Shown piece after piece: positions 62,607-64,000 of a stretch of DNA of 64,000 nucleotides (position 1 is its first letter; the number at the start of each line of letters is the position of its first letter). Both the position numbers and the translations under genes were made by a program. Source of the stretch: Ectothiorhodospira lacustris (lineage in GTDB: Bacteria; Pseudomonadota; Gammaproteobacteria; Ectothiorhodospirales; Ectothiorhodospiraceae); the NCBI RefSeq assembly GCF_022227845.1, contig NZ_JAJNQN010000004.1, positions 62,001-126,000 of the forward strand, given 5' to 3'. The notes under the pieces are model-generated. The model was not told where the DNA came from. It made no database searches and saw only the letters and a program-made list of their open reading frames with translations.

Positions 62607-62855
62607 TCATGCCGGTTCCCACTGGTCAATCACCCCGCCCACGGTCAGGTCGGTGAGGATGTCCGCGTTGCCCATGGCATACCGGGCCGCGGAGCCGCTG
62701 ACCAGGAACACCCAGTCACCCGGGCGAGCCCCCACCGGATCGGTGGCCACGGCTTGGTGGCCCTGGGGGTCCTGCACCAGACGCAGATCCACATGGGCTA
62801 GCCCCGGGATGCGCTGGGTGCAGACCAGCGAACCCACCACCTGTCGGACCTCCAT
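62607..62855 (-). CDS. csoS4B: Carboxysome shell vertex protein CsoS4B
   Basis: The 82-residue BMC-pentamer protein closes the vertices of the icosahedral shell. [15 protein letters not shown] and [24 protein letters not shown] are the family motifs, and [11 protein letters not shown] is the conserved end. It overlaps the csoS4A stop by one base. Confidence 0.95.
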   Translation of the reverse strand: MEVRQVVGSLVCTQRIPGLAHVDLRLVQDPQGHQAVATDPVGARPGDWVFLVSGSAARYAMGNADILTDLTVGGVIDQWEPA

Positions 62856-63136
62856 CAGCCGTGCTCCCCGGGACCGATGGCACCCGTCTCGGATTCCGGC
62901 GGCCAGCGGTCGATGATGCCGACGATGGTCAGATCACTGGGGAATTCCTTGCTGCCAGCGGCCTCCCGGGCCGCCGAACTGCCCACGCAGATCACCCAGT
63001 CGCCGGGGATGCAGCCCACGGAGTCCACCGCCACCTGACGGGAGCTGCCGTCGCGCACCACCAGCAGATGCTTGTGTTCAAAGCCGGGTATCCGGTTGGT
63101 GGATACCAGGGGGCGTTCCACCTGACAGATCTTCAT
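62855..63136 (-). CDS. csoS4A: Carboxysome shell vertex protein CsoS4A
   Basis: The 93-residue BMC-pentamer protein shows MKICQVERPLVSTNRIPGFEHKHLLVV and DSVGCIPGDWVICVGSSAAREAAGS. It is the paralogue of CsoS4B with a slightly longer C-terminus. It overlaps the csoSCA stop by four bases (ATGA), indicating coupled translation. Confidence 0.95.
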   Translation of the reverse strand: MKICQVERPLVSTNRIPGFEHKHLLVVRDGSSRQVAVDSVGCIPGDWVICVGSSAAREAAGSKEFPSDLTIVGIIDRWPPESETGAIGPGEHG

Positions 63137-64000
63137 CGGTGTCCTCCTTGTCCGGTCGGGTCCAGGGACGAGGCCACCCGTTCCAGACCGGCGCGGGTGT
63201 CACAGTCCCGCACCACCAGCAGTCGGTGCAGCAGGCCGTCGCGAACCTGGGGAGCGAAGCGTTCGGTCATGGCCCGGTCCACCTGTCGGCAGCGGGTGAT
63301 GGCCCGTTCCCGGGCACCGGGTACCTGACCGTGGTAGTCGAAGCGGATCACCACCGGAATGGGTCTGCCATGGGGGTGATTGAGTCCGCCCAGGATGCGG
63401 CAGCCCACATCCAGGTCGGCGGCACCTTCCTCCACCGTGCGCAGGCAGGCGAAGAAGGTAAGGTTGCGCAACTGGATTTCCTCGAAGCCGACGCCCACAC
63501 CCATGAAACGCTCCGCATGGCCCTGATCCGGGTAGGCACCACCGTGACGGCGTCTCACGTAGTCCAACTGGGACAGATTGTGTTCCACCAGCTGAGCGAT
63601 CAGTTTCACCATGCCCTCGTCGGGGGCGGCGGGGGCGTGCCGACGAACCTGCTCCAGGATGTACCCGCGGGCGGCCTCCGGCGTCATGGACAGGGTTTGA
63701 TGGTATATGTCTCCGGTGTCCAGACTCAGTTGCAGATCCATGTGCCCCTGGGCATCGGGGACGTGGATGCGTAGGGCATCGGTATCCGTATCCAGACCCA
63801 TGAGCAGCAGGGCGACGGAGGCGCCGCAGCAGAATCCGTTTTCCACTGCCTGGCGGAAGGCCAGCAGGCGCTCCAGGCCGGCTCCGGCCGCCGCCGTATC
63901 GTCGGAGCCGTGGGCGGCGCAGCCCTCGTGGGACGGGTGACGGGAGCTGAAGTGATAGATCACCGTCTTCAGATAGCGGGTGGGGGCGTCAGCAGTGTTG
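63133..64000 (-). CDS. csoSCA: Carboxysomal carbonic anhydrase CsoSCA, C-terminal part (5' end outside the window)
   Basis: Only the last 288 or so codons are visible; the frame is open to the right edge. The zinc-ligand pair His and Cys of IYHFSSRHPSHEGC is present, 11 residues apart as in the Halothiobacillus enzyme. The Cys-x-Asp-x-Arg motif lies outside the window. The C-terminal domain with GVGFEEIQLRNLTFFACLRTVEEGAADLDVG follows. CsoSCA makes CO2 from bicarbonate inside the alpha-carboxysome. The gene order csoSCA-csoS4A-csoS4B-csoS1 is canonical; cbbL, cbbS and csoS2 should lie further right. Confidence 0.95.
   Translation of the reverse strand, partial: NTADAPTRYLKTVIYHFSSRHPSHEGCAAHGSDDTAAAGAGLERLLAFRQAVENGFCCGASVALLLMGLDTDTDALRIHVPDAQGHMDLQLSLDTGDIYHQTLSMTPEAARGYILEQVRRHAPAAPDEGMVKLIAQLVEHNLSQLDYVRRRHGGAYPDQGHAERFMGVGVGFEEIQLRNLTFFACLRTVEEGAADLDVGCRILGGLNHPHGRPIPVVIRFDYHGQVPGARERAITRCRQVDRAMTERFAPQVRDGLLHRLLVVRDCDTRAGLERVASSLDPTGQGGHR

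Noticed and set aside
1-64000. tRNA, rRNA and known riboswitch genes
   Set aside because: Reading both strands by eye, no T-loop/acceptor pattern, ribosomal RNA stretch or riboswitch core was recognised; short RNAs cannot be excluded without a covariance search.

Overview
This window looks like the chromosome of a GC-rich, chemo- or photolithoautotrophic gammaproteobacterium, most plausibly a member of the Ectothiorhodospiraceae/Chromatiales type. The signs are an rnfABCDGE-nth operon of gammaproteobacterial layout, a HiPIP electron carrier, an Mrp-type cation/proton antiporter, an assimilatory sulfite/PAPS reductase set, and an alpha-carboxysome locus with CbbR. The exact genus cannot be read from the sequence alone.

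Layout, left to right. 1-6.8 kb (minus strand): 3' part of the operon rnfA-B-C-D-G-E-nth, followed by a membrane PAS sensor cut by the window edge. 6.9-13 kb: methionine-salvage genes mtnB-mtnC, two adjacent CysB-type LysR regulators, a tiny coiled-coil gene and metG. 13.1-13.3 kb: a 60-bp tandem repeat. 13.5-21.3 kb: a YdbL-like lipoprotein and a nine-gene Mrp-like antiporter operon with a split MrpA and three antiporter-type subunits. 21.4-28.6 kb: a chemoreceptor, a peroxiredoxin, a GGDEF-EAL protein and a YihY membrane protein. 28.7-36.1 kb: PhoB-boxed pstS, pstC, pstA, pstB and phoU. 36.3-43.3 kb: a deaminase, cysI, a DUF934 protein, two small envelope proteins, cysH and a pyruvate-kinase-like protein.

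43.4-50.2 kb is an accessory island. A lipoprotein with three 53-residue repeats precedes a tandemly duplicated membrane immunity-like gene and a 1229-residue PAAR-type (type VI secretion-like) effector. The effector has a GC-rich front and a strikingly AT-rich toxin end.

50.3-59 kb holds the most interesting system: a HiPIP gene divergent from an MtrA-MtrB-MtrC-like outer-membrane cytochrome conduit. Both directions have sigma-54 type -24/-12 promoters, and a sigma-54 enhancer-binding protein is encoded directly downstream. The set combines the HiPIP seen in Pio (phototrophic iron oxidation) clusters with the cell-surface decaheme cytochrome seen in Mtr clusters. The MtrA-like protein lacks its usual first heme site.

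59-64 kb (minus strand): the tail of an alpha-carboxysome operon (csoSCA, csoS4A, csoS4B, two csoS1, acRAF-like), a small disordered protein that resembles the positioning factor McdB, cbbR, and a second CsoSCA-like carbonic anhydrase. Taken together, the right-hand 14 kb reads as extracellular electron uptake (or disposal) beside CO2 fixation; the Rnf and Mrp complexes would handle the ion gradients and low-potential electrons such a lifestyle needs. That integration is inference. Dispersed dRS3-like inverted repeats occur at eight or more intergenic loci. No tRNA, rRNA or CRISPR array was recognised.
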